NCBI GenBank assembly: GCA_946699065.1
Contig: CAMPDV010000680.1
Coordinates: 124,001 to 188,000, forward strand
Source: Loxodes magnus
Taxonomy: Eukaryota; Ciliophora; Karyorelictea; Loxodida; Loxodidae
Direction of reading: 5' to 3'
Length of the DNA: 64,000 nucleotides
In this document: piece after piece, positions 22,861 to 35,618 of the stretch
Layout of the letters: the number at the start of each line of letters is the position of its first letter
Position numbering within the stretch: the first letter of the stretch is position 1
The notes under the pieces: generated by a model
Databases searched by the model: none
Told to the model about the DNA's origin: nothing
What the model saw: the letters and a program-made list of their open reading frames with translations, nothing else
Program-made: the position numbers and the translations under genes

Positions 22861-25555
22861 TTTATTTATAGCAATTTAGCACATAGGTAAATATCCTTTT
22901 TGAAGATTATTGTTTAAAATTTTTTTTTTCTAGTTTAACAAAAATTTTTAAATTATAAAACCACCATCAAAATCCCTATTCGTTGCAGATAAGTTATTTC
23001 AAACTTATTACTTCTTTACATTATTTTATTCTTCTTGTTCCACTGGAATTTTTACCAGAGATTGATTAATACAAATTTATTCTCCATATAAAATTTCATC
23101 ATATTGAAGTAGCGAAATTTTAAATCTAACTTAATATTTTTCGCTCACTAAACCTCTTATATTATAAACCTCCAAATTTACCAATATAAGATCCTTTTTT
23201 CAAACTTTAACATACAATAATTTAGTCATATTTATCTGCAGCCAACAGAGTCAAACTTTAACATTCATAAAAAGGTACTAGATGACTACCTTTCTTCTTC
23301 TCAATTAGCCTTAATATTTTTGCGTCTAATTCAATTTTGTTTATTTATTTAAGATTAAACTGCTTGAAATAGAAGCTAAAATACTTGTGCTTAAGTTAGA
23401 GATTTTTAGCTGGACCTAGGCTTTTACTATCAACTTTTCAAGTCCCTATCAAACATTCTATTCTAGTTTGTCCACTATCATGTGCAATAAAGCTAAACCT
23501 TTTACCAATTTCTTGTCTTTTATTTGATGAGACACAAAAAATCAGGCTAATAGAAAGAAAATAGTCTAAAAGCTAGAACTGATGAATTGCTGAATTAATC
23601 AGATGAAACTAAGAGTTTTATTCTATACTCAGTAGCAATATTGAGAAGGTTCCTTTTAGTGCTGATACAGTTTTAGGAAAACTATTCTGTAGAGAGAAAA
23701 AATGGAGAGATAGTATCACTCTCTTTGCTTTATTCCTTATATAGTATAGAATGATTATTACTTAAGCACTTAAAGAAAATAGGGATAGGAGTTTGAATTT
23801 TGTTGGATATTTAATACTTAATTTAGTTCTCTTAAGGACTGCTAAATTCTTGCTATGTGGTTTATTTTGAACGATTTCATATTAGTTATAGATGGGACAC
23901 TCTGCTAATCAGTTCCTGAAAACAGATGTACCATACATAATGAATGAAGATTTAGTGATTATAGACTTAAAATTTCTTTCAAGGGTATAATCGTACAATC
24001 CAAAAAGAGATCTCTTCTATATAACAGGATTTATTAAATCTTTCTCGTTAAAAGAAGAAACAATTCCCTCTTTTCTAACTTCTTGATAGTAACTTTTCTC
24101 GTACTATTTAATATTAAAGTCTTAGAAATCTTGCTAGCTTTAGTAAACCTATTCACTCATTATTTAGCTAGACTTCACCGAAAAAAATGCAAGACAGATG
24201 CGATAATTAGTCATGCCATATAATTTCCATTTTACTGGTTTTAATACTTTACTCTTTCTCTAGGCTTATAAAAACGGAAAAGCAAGTTAATTAGTATATA
24301 TATTGATGCAAGCATATATGGGATCAAAGTTATATCTTCACATCTCTATCGTTTAGTCCTAAATGCTTAAATTGTCTTGAGCTACTTCAGATCAAGTTCA
24401 AAACGGTACTCATTTCATCTTCGAATTTTATTTTCTAGTTTGAAGGATTTTCTCATGTGATTTATAATGGTACCACTATATCTCAAAACTAAGAAAGCTT
24501 AAAGAAAGGGTATAGCTTATATACTGAATCCAGTAGTAATCATATGCTTTAAAAAAGGAAATAAAGGAAACTGCTAATTACCCAAAAATTACAGTTCTTG
24601 CAGCATTACCATTTTTATACAGCATTTCAATACAAAAAAACTGAAAGTAAAAATCAGTTAAAAAGGTATTAGTTTGATATTAGAGCTATTTAGCTGCATT
24701 ACCAGGTATTACAATAAAGCTAATTAAATCTAGTCTTAACATATAATACATTCCCAGAGGACTTGCTATACTCATCAAGTTATTGAAATTCATTCACGAC
24801 TAATTTTATCAAAGTTGTTTACTAAAAAAGTGAAATGAATCTAGAAGCTTGTTATATCAAATCGTAGCGAACCCTAAAACTACAAATATTGGCTTATTAA
24901 ATTTGATTATATAGTATAACTTCCTTCTGCTAGTATTAATACTTAGATAACTCTTCTAATATACTAAACTAACTCAAACTAGATACCAACTTAAAGGATT
25001 CTCAGGTTATACCAAGTAACATATTTAGTGTATACTTATAATATTGATAGCTATATGACCTACCAATACTAAAGCATATGGAAGTAGCCAAAATGTACAT
25101 TTTCTTTTTGTAGTCCTTTTAGTATAAACTTCGAAGTTCAGTTTTAATAATTCTAGCCATACTCTTAAATAGTCTATTTGACTTTAAACAATGTTGTCTT
25201 TACAACTAGATTGTAGCATAAAAGAAAAAGCATCAGCTATTAATATTTTAAAGCGACCAAAGTTTATTTTTCTGCTTCTTAGGTTTTTATTTATATGCAT
25301 ATGTTAATTTTTCGTCTCTAAATTTTTACATAAAGGTGTCCTTATGATTCCTTTTCCAACTTAGAAGGTTATATGGCTTATTTTTTAAATTCCAGTCTAG
25401 CTTTTATAAATATTCCTTGCTTTTCTTTCGCTTAGAGTTTAGAAATTATTGAATAGCCTTTTTGTGATCTGAGCTTCATACTGATGAAGTTAAAAGTATA
25501 CTTAGCTATATGAATTTTATGACACTCTATCTTTTTTAACATACTATGGAAAAAA
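22861..25555. other. No gene resolved
   Basis: About 2.7 kb. The minus strand reads open and protein-like over 23.0-24.6 kb, but two or three frames compete and no motif decides. A gene is likely, but I cannot model it. Confidence 0.35.
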
Positions 25556-25628
25556 TGCGGTTTGTGAGGATCGAACTCACGACCTTCAGATTATGAGACT
25601 GACGCGCTACCGACTGCGCTAAAACCGC
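25556..25628 (-). tRNA. tRNA-Met(CAT), elongator type
   Basis: A 73-nt cloverleaf on the minus strand. The acceptor GCGGTTT pairs with AAACCGC and the discriminator is A. The D arm contains GCGCAGTCGGTAGCGC, the anticodon stem TCAGT/TCTGA encloses CTCATAA with anticodon CAT, and the T stem GTGAG/CTCAC encloses TTCGATC. The T loop and G-C content fit an elongator better than an initiator. A T-run of five follows the 3' end. No intron. Confidence 0.93.
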
Positions 25629-26314
25629 CTTAGAAATAATAGTTTAAATCGCTTTCAAATGTGATAAGCTATTGATAAGCTTGAATAAAAACTATATATC
25701 TATACTGGAAAAACTTAGAAAGCTTCACTCAGATTCCTTTGTAATTTTACAGGATTAAGCATTTCAAAAAAAAAGGTAGCCTAAAGGAGACCTAAGAAGA
25801 CATAAACTATAGACTTTCACAGTCTTACACTAACTAAATTATACAAATGATTATCCTGATTGACAAGATGAAGAGCTATATAGTAATATAGTTAATATAC
25901 GATTAATGGACTAAATTCAAAACGACAATAAGGAAATTAGTTGTTCTGGTGCTTTTTTATTTAATCACATTCTTAGTAAAATAAGCACTCCATAAAGCAA
26001 GCAAATCAATACTCAAAAAAATCTTAAATATAACTATGTAAAGAAGTCGAGAGAGGGAAGATGAGTAGTAAAGCTATTTTTTTATGCTTGGAAAGTATTT
26101 TCAATCGAAACTCCTTACCACCTACATATATCATCCCATTATACAAATTTTTACCTCATCAAAAGTAGAAAATCTGTTGATAAATACAGTGTCCACTATC
26201 AAGCTTTCTATCCTTTTATTCAAATGAAGATTTCTAGTATTTTATCTCCTAAGATCCTTATCTTAACTTCCTAACACTACATTGATTTTTCTCTTTTTTA
26301 GTAAGTTCAAAATT
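25629..26314. other. No gene resolved
   Basis: AT-rich flank between tRNA-Met and the kelch gene. An alternative 5' exon of the kelch gene could begin here, because a competing frame reads well from about 26280. Confidence 0.4.
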
Positions 26315-27355
26315 ATGACTACTTTAATAATACTTTTAATGAGAAATTAATCCTAGAATGTTAGCACTATAATCAGAGTATTGTATTTAAGGAGGATTAT
26401 TAGAAAGTCACTTGACTATAAAAAATGCAGGGTATTTTCTAAGGTTGGAATAGGTGTTTTGAGGTACGAAATTCACTCCAATTTTAATTGCTTAAGCCTA
26501 TGCAGAAGAAAACTGATTTTGCCTTCTCTTTTTACTTAATATCGAAGATTAGGTTACGAAACTAATAAAGTCCATATCTAGAATATCGATACGCCTAATT
26601 TAAATACCTCAACAATCACCTTAAAACCGTTATCAGGTTTTTCAACAAGCTGCTTTTATTCGTATCAGATAAGGGATAGTTTGGTAGTTATAGCGGGAGG
26701 GACAGGAATAGATTAAAAAGGTTACGAAAAGAAGATAATTAAAGTAGAGGACTAGAGTGTGCAAATCTTCAATCTAAGACAACCAAGATATCTCACTTCT
26801 ATAGCTCATAACTATAAAGATCTCATTTATGTTGTATCAGGAGTTGATCCGTATAAGCAGCAGAATACTAGAATATGCGAGTGCTTTAACTTAAACTCCA
26901 ATAAAATCGATATTTTTAGCGAGCATCCTTATTCAATTAATGGAGCAGGAACATGCTATGCATATGATTTACTTTTCACTTTTGGAGGGTATAATAAAAT
27001 CCACTTAGACAGAGTTTTTTATTTCGATGTTATAAGAAGAAAATGGACAGAAAGTAAAGTGCATATGCCTAAAGTAGCATAGAATGTAGCAGCTGTTTTC
27101 ATATGAGATCTCCAGTAAATAATATTGCTCGATAGCTATAACTATTTAGGGAATACTATCGCATACGACTGAAAAAGATTTAACTAGGTAGGTAGAGCGT
27201 TTCCAAATGGCTATTGATTATGATATAACGCGATATATTAGAATAAGAAGATATACATGTTTGAAGCTGAAGAGGATAACGTAGTATTTACATATGACTT
27301 AGAAAAAGGAAGGGATTGGATAAAAAATGGTATCTCATAGTTTGAGGCGGAATGA
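26315..27355 (+). CDS. Kelch-repeat protein
   Basis: One frame of 346 residues from ATG 26315 to TGA 27353-27355. The middle and C-terminal parts contain kelch-type blades: SLVVIAGGTGID, LIYVVSGVD, LLFTFGGYN with FYFDVIRRKW, and a last degenerate blade. Kelch domains form beta-propellers used for protein binding. No other domain is visible. TGA reads as Trp in IWDLQ, YDWKRF and YWLWYN. The first about 80 codons are less secure: another frame over 26285-26540 is also protein-like, so the N-terminus may be spliced differently. The gene follows tRNA-Met by about 690 bases. Confidence 0.65.
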
Positions 27356-28604
27356 AAATTGACTATTCTTTTACTTATATAATATAAAAATAGTTACTAA
27401 GCATATCTTATCTATTAATCTATATACACTGCTAACTGAACAAAAAAAAGGAACTAGCTAATATACATCAAGATAGGTACTTTCTATGTCTAATCAAAGT
27501 AGCAATATAAACTACTAATTTTCTTATGTAAGAAGCTAATGAGAAACTAGTTTCAATCATGTAAAGAATGAGAATACCACATTATCTAAAGATAATGGCG
27601 ACTAAAATTACTTATAAATCAGTTCCTTATTAAGGAAAGCTAACTAAAGGTAAAAGGATTTTTACTGGGTAACTATAGTATGAAGTAAACTAAGAAATAG
27701 CAATCAAACTATTTTTTATTAGCTAAGCTTGTGTAAAAACTACTTTTAGGCTTTTTTATTAATTTCGTAATAATCTTTAGCAATAACTTTAGAAAGCCAG
27801 ACGGTCTCATTTTAACTAAAATATAGGATAAAACTTGGCTATGAGAAGCAAATTAATGGGGAGTGAAAATTATATTTATAAAGTATCTTGAAAGGCACCC
27901 ACCTCCAAAATCAATGGTTGAAGCTTAGCGAAACGAAAAAATAGCAACCCGAAGATAATTAATATAAGCTGAATCATCCAAAGACATCGAAGTGATCACT
28001 TTAATATTTATACTAAGCTAACTTCATTAAATCATTAAACAGAAACATTTTCTTTCTCACTTTGCAAAACAAAAAATATCCTAAGCATATTAAATAAACC
28101 CTATCTAGCAGAGTAAGGAATGTACTTTATTTTAAAGTTGCTTATATTATTATAATCTTAAAGACTCTCAATTCTATATTCATTGGCTAACTAGAAAAAT
28201 ATAGTTCAAATTATGGATTCAGTTCTGGTTTGAATAAGGGTAGTTAGTCATTTCTAATTCAAACTTAAAAATAATAAAACTAAGGGCTTAATCTTCAACT
28301 TCAGAGTTACTTTTAAACTATCTTTATCGTTATGGACAGTTAAGGGATTGGTTCATAGCGATTTAAAAGATAGGCAAGAAAAGCTGTTTACTGAAGATGC
28401 CCAATAACAAAAATAGAGTAATTTGCCCATAAATTATTGTTCATATAAGCATTATGATTATTTTCAAAGATCGCTAGCATATTTTAACTAAGGAGATGTC
28501 AAAAAAGCATAAAAATAAGATATTGATCTATCAATTTTATTTAGCTTATAAGGGGTTACTAAGCGAAAAATGGTTAAATGTTTGTTTAAGGGTATAAAGT
28601 AGGA
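27356..28604. other. No gene resolved
   Basis: About 1.25 kb between the kelch gene and the next signal-peptide gene. Frames compete over 28.3-28.6 kb; no domain seen. Confidence 0.4.
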
Positions 28605-29150
28605 ATGCTGAATATCCTTTTTATACTCTTGTACTTAATAAAAAGTAGCTAGTTAGAAAATTAAAAAGCTGATGAAGCAGAAATTATTTCAAAGTACACT
28701 TGTAATGATAAATCTATATTCGCTCTCTTCTAATAGAAAGAAATAGCTATAAACCTAAATAAAGATCAATAAGCTTCTGTCTTGTTTCAGTTTATTGATA
28801 AAGCTAAAAATCCAAGAAACCTTGAAGATTCTATTTGAAATCTAATCTCTTTGAAAGATAACAAATATAGGAATAATTTAGGGCAGTTTAATTAAATATA
28901 ATTACCAATGAACTAAAAACAAAAGTTTAGCTATTTAGTAGCAAATGGACTTTCTAGGCTAAAGCTACTTTAATTCGTTACCATTTGGTATAAAAATTTT
29001 AAATATAAAGTATTCAGAGTTTCTCTCTTTCTACTGAGAAGGCTATTTATATATCTTCAAATTAAGTCAATTTGTTTCATAGAGAAATTAGTGGAAAAAT
29101 GTTTGAAGGTCTAGTTGAAAAAAAAGATCTTAAGAAAAGAAGCATTTTGA
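28605..29150 (+). CDS. Unknown secreted or membrane-anchored protein
   Basis: The frame reads 181 residues from ATG 28605, whose first residues form a signal peptide (MLNILFILLYLIKSS), to TGA 29148-29150. An in-frame ATG at 28578 gives an alternative start. The mature part begins with a Glu/Asp/Lys-rich stretch, includes NLEDSIWNLISLKDN (Trp from TGA) and ends with a basic hydrophobic helix region. I do not recognise the family. The signal peptide and codon usage are the main reasons to call it. Confidence 0.45.
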
Positions 29151-30623
29151 TGGTCACAGCAAGTGCTAGTCATAAAAAAACCTAATATCCAAAAACCAAA
29201 ATTTTAGGTTTCAGTATGTTTAGTTTAAAGCATCATGAGTTTCTTTTGCTTTGATTAGATCTTTAAAATAATAATCAAATGAACAACTGGTAAGGAAAAT
29301 TATTCATTTAAATAAGCTTAAGCTAGATAAAAGAAGCTGCTTAATTACTTATTACGTTATTTTCAGTTACTAAGAAAAGAAATTTAAAGCACTCATAAGT
29401 CTTTTTTTCATGTAGCTTGCTCCATAGTTAAATTTAAAGAAACTAAAGAAAGTTTTAAGGTTTTTGAAAGCTTTATCAATTTGAACTAAATTATCTCCTT
29501 TTATAGATTAAAGTGTAACTATAGTCAGATTGAGATACTTTTGCTTACTTTTTATCAATATATCAAATTTCAATTTATCAATGACTGACCCAAAACTCTC
29601 AACATTTAGCACATTTTACATTAACGCTAATTTATTAATTTTCCCAGTTAATAACTTAACTATTTTATACCTATAGAGCCAATCTATATCTAAATTTAAC
29701 TAATGGAGATTATAAAACATATAAAGTCTTTGACTCTACATGTTTTTTTTAATTTTAGCTTAATGAATTAAAGTTAATTGCTTGTTCTTTTAAACGATGC
29801 TTCATTAATCTTATCAAAGACTCTTTTCTTTTTTAATTGCCTTTTTCTTCTTTTGATTAATTCTATTAGCTTAAGGATTTTAAACTTTACCTGTCGGGTT
29901 TCATAATTTCCTCTTCCTTCCTTTTTCTTCGATTTCTATTTAATTAAAAACTACACAAATCATTAAGCCACTGTTTGATAGACTATTAATTAAAAACGGC
30001 ACTAAAGATACCAATCAGCTTAAGCACACGCTAGTAAAGTATCTTTTCTATATAGCTATAGCTGCAAAGCATCTATCTATATATCATCAGCTATTTCTAG
30101 CTTTTGGCATGTTTTAGTTATAGCAATCAACTCAAGTTTCTAACCCACTGGTATGAATCTATTTCTTACTACCCCCTAATATGATTAATATCTCCTTTCT
30201 AACCAAACAAAATTGAGTACATTTCACTTATTCTATCCTTATACACTCTAAAGACATTAGCATCATTGGCTATCATACTTTTTGCCTTCTTTTTGAATCA
30301 AACTTTAAAAATACAATTAGATAGCAAACCGACTAAAAATTTGTTAGATAGATATTTTACTAGAAAAGTTAGAGGTTAAAAATCTTACTGAAGTGTATTT
30401 TTTATACAAGTAAGATTAAGAAAATGTAGCATGAAAAATCAACGTAAAGTAGAATGCTTATTTATGGTTTTTCCTATCAAAAATTGATTGCTTTCACCTT
30501 TATTTTCCTTAAGCTACTTTATCTAATATAGAAGGATCTTTTTATAACTGTGTTATAGAACTTAAATTTATGCTATAGTTAGTTTAATAAAATATGATAG
30601 AGTAATATCGTTTTTGTCGAAAC
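29151..30623. other. No gene resolved
   Basis: About 1.5 kb of AT-rich DNA. No domain found on either strand. The right end is the 3' flank of the minus-strand gene at 30624-31583. Confidence 0.4.
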
Positions 30624-31583
30624 TCAACCGAAGTATTGTAAAAAAATGCTTTGATTGCAACACTTTTCAACTTTGCACTATCGCTAAGATTTTTAGAATA
30701 GTCTTGCTATCTTTAACTAATCTCTGCTTGCACTCTAGTAAAGCTTTTAAGCTTTCGTGTGGATATGAAGATAATTGATCAGCACATAAGTTAAATCATC
30801 TCTATGGTTTTAAAGATTGAATCCCAGTTGTTTCGCGTTTTTAAGTTTGCACCTTCATTCGGAAATTTACTTCTTAGTAATCCCGAACTTCTGGATAACT
30901 TCTTCACTACTCATTTCAGAGTTGTAAACCTCCTTATATTTCGTGACTATTTTTACTATCTTTCCTATTTTCATTTTTTTAATCATTTTATTCTTCTTTT
31001 TTTACTTAACCTGAATACTCATATTTCGAAACTACTCATTTAAAGAGTTTTGATTGATTGGTATTTAGGAATATAACCCCATCAACATTTGCAAGATTTG
31101 ATAGACATTTTCTACTTACTAACTACTCTAGATTTGATTTACTAGTTGCATTTCACCGCCTTCGATCAGTTACTCTTTATCATTAAAGACTAAAGGCTAG
31201 CGAACTTTTATCTGAACCTTTTTCTAAGAAACAAAGGGAATATATTCACTTTAAAAATGAGGGAAAATTCCTGCGTATATGTATAAAAGATCTTCATTCT
31301 TATAGAATACTTAATACTCAGAAAAATCGTAACCTAGCTCTTGTAATTTTTGGAACATTAAAGCAAGCCGAACTTTTTCTTCTCCTATCTTTCAATCCAA
31401 CTCACTTAATGGTATTTTATTTACTTCTTCTAGTAAGTTACTCTCTCCTAAGAAGTCCTCCAATTCAATAGTAATGCAAAGATACAGTTAACTGGCTAGT
31501 CCATTTTAACCTATCGTTTCTTAGTTTTATTTCTCTTGATAATCCTAGCTCTCCGGATGATGATGCTCACTACTTGATCTCAT
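30624..31583 (-). CDS. Helix-turn-helix-like protein
   Basis: One frame of 319 residues from ATG 31583-31581 (MRSSSEHHHPESQDYQEK) to TGA 30626-30624. The N-terminal half is acidic with helices (GLASQLYLCITIELEDFL). The C-terminal half is strongly basic and contains NSEMSSEEVIQKFGITKKQI followed by SEWRCKLKN. That is the spacing of a helix-turn-helix with the Trp at the end of the recognition helix, as in homeodomain-like and transposase-like DNA-binding modules. The Trp is encoded by TGA. No catalytic triad of a transposase is visible, so a sequence-specific DNA-binding protein is the cautious reading. Confidence 0.6.
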
Positions 31584-32639
31584 ATTATAATTTTTATTGT
31601 AATAAAGAAATTTCGTTGAAATAGTTACTGAACAATATTTCAATATAAATCCTTATTTATAAGCACTTACTTTCTTATTCTCTAACTGAAATTAAAATTA
31701 GAATGCAAACATATTAACAAATTAAATGGGTAAAGTGATAAAGTTAGGTTTATGAGAGAAAAAAATAAGCGTAAGTTATTAGTTTGGATTATAGTTGAGA
31801 AACTATTTTTTGCTTATAGCTTGTAAAAAAATGATCTGGCTATTTAAGAATGTAATTGCTATATTTATAAAACTGAGGTAAGGTTTTGAAGTTTTGCTCA
31901 GTAATAAATGAATTAAGTTTATGCAACCGAGTTTTATATTATTCAGCTGTTCTCTACTTTTAAGTTCCATCTTTTCAATTCTTTTTTATCTTCATTAATG
32001 AAGTATGGAGTAATTTTTTCGATCTTCACTGATCATCTAATAGTTTGTTTTTTATCCTTTTTGTACTTTTTTATTTTCTACTCATATCCATTTTTTTTGC
32101 TTTCCAAGTTGTATTTTGATTGAAGAAGATTTGCATATATAGCTAAATTGATTGGTAATCATATATAGCCTAACAATAAATTAAGTCTCTTTTATTTATC
32201 CAAAGAAAGCTATTAGTCATTTCGATTTTTTCATGAGAGCTTATCTAATTTTTTAACTAATCTTGCAAGGAGCTTTTTTATTATAGTCTTCTAATTGCTT
32301 GATTGTTAATGAGATGACTAACGTTGAGTTTATAAACGCTAATACAATTTAAAAATAATTGAAATTGTTTTCTTCTAAAAACTCTTGAATCTTAACACTT
32401 AAACGCTGTTATTTTATATCTTATCGAACAGTTCTTTATCTCATTACTATATCCTAGATAGTGATGCAAGCATATTCTTATGCTTAGATTTTTGGTTCTT
32501 TTTTATCTTAACTCAACTTTAGCTTGTATATGATATTTCGATTCCTTGACCTTTACTTTTAAAACTCCCTCTTGAAGCTACCTTCAGAAAATCTAAAATT
32601 ACCTTATCTTTCTCCCTTTAATATAGAGTCTATTGACAT
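31584..32639. other. Intergenic, divergent promoters likely
   Basis: About 1 kb between a minus-strand and a plus-strand gene. A minus-strand frame from about 32030 reads MISEDRKNYSILH but soon loses coherence. I see no supported gene. Confidence 0.4.
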
Positions 32640-32990
32640 ATGATAACTAGATTTGTATACTTAAGCAACGGAAGATATACTAGGAGAGAAGTGGTTCTCA
32701 GTTATACTAACAGTGGCATATTTTACCTACAGGGATCTGATCAAGCTGAGGTATTAAATAAACTAATATTGCAATAAACCGGAACACGTTTGATCGAGAT
32801 TCTTTATAAGTTGAAAGAATACTCCAGTTAAGTTTCTTCGCGGTAATATTATTGGAAGATATTCCATATGAATCACTAGGAAAATCTTAGAGTTAAAATT
32901 GAGTTTTAGAGATCTATTTTAGACAACATTGCAAATGAATATCCTTAGCATGTTTTCAAAAACGATTTACAAATCTAAAACTTTTTTTGA
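32640..32990 (+). CDS. Small unknown protein
   Basis: ATG 32640 to TGA 32988-32990, 116 residues with no internal TGA and only a few TAA/TAG codons. The sequence is balanced and mostly helical: MITRFVYLSNGRYTRREVVL at the start and QNFF at the end. It has no signal peptide or membrane segment. Family unknown. It converges with the minus-strand gene ending at 33138. Confidence 0.5.
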
Positions 32991-33137
32991 CTCAATAGTA
33001 TAAAAGAATGATAAGGAAGTGTAATCTACACAATCCACTTATTGTTAGATTTTAGTTAGTAGAAGTAAGGCTCTTAGAGAACATTTTAAAGCGTTTAGCT
33101 ACCAAAATATTATTTACCATTTAATAAAAATTAAGAA

Positions 33138-33697
33138 TCATTTCAGTCCCCATAATATGCATATTCTAATAAGGCTTTTATTATAAGAAGATAGAATATA
33201 TATAAAGCTTTCCATGGTTTTATATTGAAACTTAGTCATATAAACACATAACCATATAGCTTCAATTAAATGCATTAAGCAAAAAATGCTCAAACGGAAT
33301 TTTTAGGCACTGAACTATATATCCTTTTCTAAATCTTCTTGCAAAGGATCTTAGACTAAATCTTCTTTTCCATTTGAGGACTCTATTGACCTTTCATTTT
33401 TAAGCTTGAACATTTCTAGTCTCTTCTTCGATGGTACCTTCGTAAGATATTACTAACTTATCTACTTTGGAAATTTGGCATCTCAGAAATTCTAATTTAT
33501 AGAGTTAGAATCATAAAAAATCCATTTCAATGACTTCCAAAAATGAGCAAAAGGATTGAAAATCCTGACATCTATAAATTAAAAAATAGCTCTTTTAGTT
33601 GAGGAAGGGAGTATTTTATATCCACTAAGCATTTCAATCTATAAATCTTCGTCTTTCATCTTTTGCTAGTTAGTGTAAGCTAAATTTTACTTACCAT
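33138..33697 (-). CDS. Small unknown protein with 29-nt intron after ATG
   Basis: The initiator ATG (33697-33695) is followed at once by a 29-nt intron, 33694-33666, that begins GTAAGTAAAATTTAG and ends CTAACTAG with a branch-site-like ACTAAC. Splicing joins ATG to CAA AAG ATG AAA GAC and opens 176 residues to TGA 33140-33138. The middle is acidic and Lys-rich (KRLEMFKLKNERSIESSNG), and the C-terminus carries hydrophobic segments. The unspliced ATG frame reads less well. If translation instead starts at ATG 33659 no intron is needed. Function unknown. Confidence 0.5.
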
Positions 33698-33924
33698 TTT
33701 AAACAAAAAAAGACTACAAAAGTTTATTTTTAATGATCTCAATTTTGGTATCTTAACTATAATTCTAGACTAACTATTATTAAATAGGATTTAGATAGTA
33801 AAGTTAGTTGCATTGCTTATTATAAATAATGATTGAAAGCAATTTTAACTGGAAGAGTATTTGTAGGTTTGGGTTTTTTCTATGAAGAAGGGAAACTAAA
33901 ATTGATTAGAAATATAAGCTTAAA

Positions 33925-35618
33925 ATGGTTATGAATGAGTAGTCATTTTGCTAAGATAAAAGGATTTTATAGAGACGATTTATACAAACTAGCTTGCTTC
34001 TGTTCTACAAGTGTTATCTTTTTCCCTTTAATAAAGATTGAAGAAAATTATTTAGTGGTCCTCTGTTGATTTACCGGAGGATGCTAAAGCTAATTTAATA
34101 AGGTTAGTAATTAGCAGATATAGATAAGCGGCTACCCAAATAAATGAAAGCTTGTACTTTGAAGCAATTACTATTTCAATACTTTCCCCCTACTTAGCTA
34201 ATTATATCTTCAAATCCGAAGAACCAAAAATATGCTATGTATACGAAAAAGAATTTCAGTCATATTAATTGAAGCAAAATAACCCTAATAAGATACCTTT
34301 AATTATCATTCCTATTTAAGAGAGTAATAAAGCTCTGTGACAACACACTCCCATCAGTGAATAGCATTATGCTTAATATCCAAGTACTGATTTTCCTTTT
34401 ACGTTTCATTTATTATTCTTTAATTATAAGCAACTTGTACTACTAGTCTATCTGACTGACTCTTAAAAAGAGTTATTTGATAAGAAGTAAAATCCTTTTT
34501 TTGAACTAGAAGTACCAGTCTGATTTACTTCTATTACTCTTTCGTTAAGATAAGTTAGTCTAGAATAAATATTAAGCAGCTAGCTTCTTCTTTTATCAAT
34601 CTCAATTATTAATTAATTAGCTTTAATTTATATTCAGTACTAAGGTTAAATTAGTCTCTGCTTAAACAATTTAGATAATATAAATAAGAAAGGGAGTTAG
34701 GTAGATAAAGGATAGGATGGGTATCTTATAATTGCTGTGGCTATTAATAAAAGGAATGAAAGAGAAACTAGAGTAGTGCTTCATAAATAGCCAGCGTTTA
34801 CTCTAATGAAGTTACAATATAAACTAAGGAAGCTGGAAAATTTGCTTAGTCAAGGAAACTAGCGAAGTGAAAAAATGAGGGAAGCAAAGAAAAATTAGTA
34901 AAACTCAGCATCTCTTTTTGACATAAGCTATCCAATAGAACTTAGACAAAACATATTCATTTCTATTTATCTTTTTAATTATGAATTATATCTGAAGACT
35001 TAACTCTCTAAAAGTCTTTTATTTAACTTAAGAAAAGAGCAATGGGGTTTTATGTCTATTGTTTCATTAGAAACATAATGCTTAGAAATACTTGTATAAG
35101 AATGGCTTAATAGACGGAGATTTTCTTGAGTATAAATTGATTTTTCAAGTCAATGCTTATTTTTATATTGCATAAAAGGAACTTTTAAGTTTGGTACACT
35201 CGAACGATAACTCAACTGTTGTCTTCAAAGTTAGTAAATTCAGGTGAAAACTTAGGTACTGAAACAATGGTGTGAGGGAATAGATTTTGAACTTTTCGAT
35301 CTTCTTAGTTCCCAAAATCAGTCAAAGTCTACTACTCTAGTATTTTTTCAAGAACGTGGATACCTAGTAAGCTTAAATCATCTAAGTAGTGCAAAAGAGG
35401 AATTTCGGGAATGATTTTTAGAAAAACCTAAAAGGAAAGAACGAAAAGGCTCAAAACCAAGCATGGTTAAAAAGCTTCTTCAAGTGAAAATTAAATAATA
35501 ATTACAAGAAGAAAATCCAGAAAGAGGCACAAATAGTGAAAATAGAAGGAAACGTAGTTTAAACTTATATGGATAAAGAGTAACATCAGTTAAGCTTATA
35601 AAAGTGAAGTCTCTATGA
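33925..35618 (+). CDS. Unknown protein of about 555 residues
   Basis: The long frame ending at TGA 35616-35618 reads coherently from about 34020. Segments include SLYFEAITISILSPYLANYI, a hydrophobic LLFFNYKQLVLLVYL, an acidic-basic middle (VAINKRNERETRVVLHKQ) and a very basic C-terminus (FLEKPKRKERKG). The proposed start, ATG 33925, is in another frame and needs a 26-nt intron (33998-34023 region, GTGTTATC...AATAAAG) to join it, so the first about 25 residues are tentative. In-frame TGAs read as Trp in ALWQH, VPVWFTS, FSWVQ and REWFL. No family recognised. Confidence 0.5.

Noticed and set aside
22861-25555. Protein kinase on the minus strand
   Set aside because: A few segments look kinase-like, but no G-x-G-x-x-G, VAIK, HRD or DFG motif was found in any single frame.
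26759-27082. The ~107-codon standard-code reading as a complete small gene
   Set aside because: It is only the part of a longer kelch gene between two reassigned codons. Kelch blades continue on both sides in the same frame. Most other short standard-code readings in the window are likewise pieces or shadows of recoded genes.
30624-31583. DNA transposase, because of the helix-turn-helix
   Set aside because: No DDE/D catalytic triad is visible, and there are no inverted repeats at its flanks.
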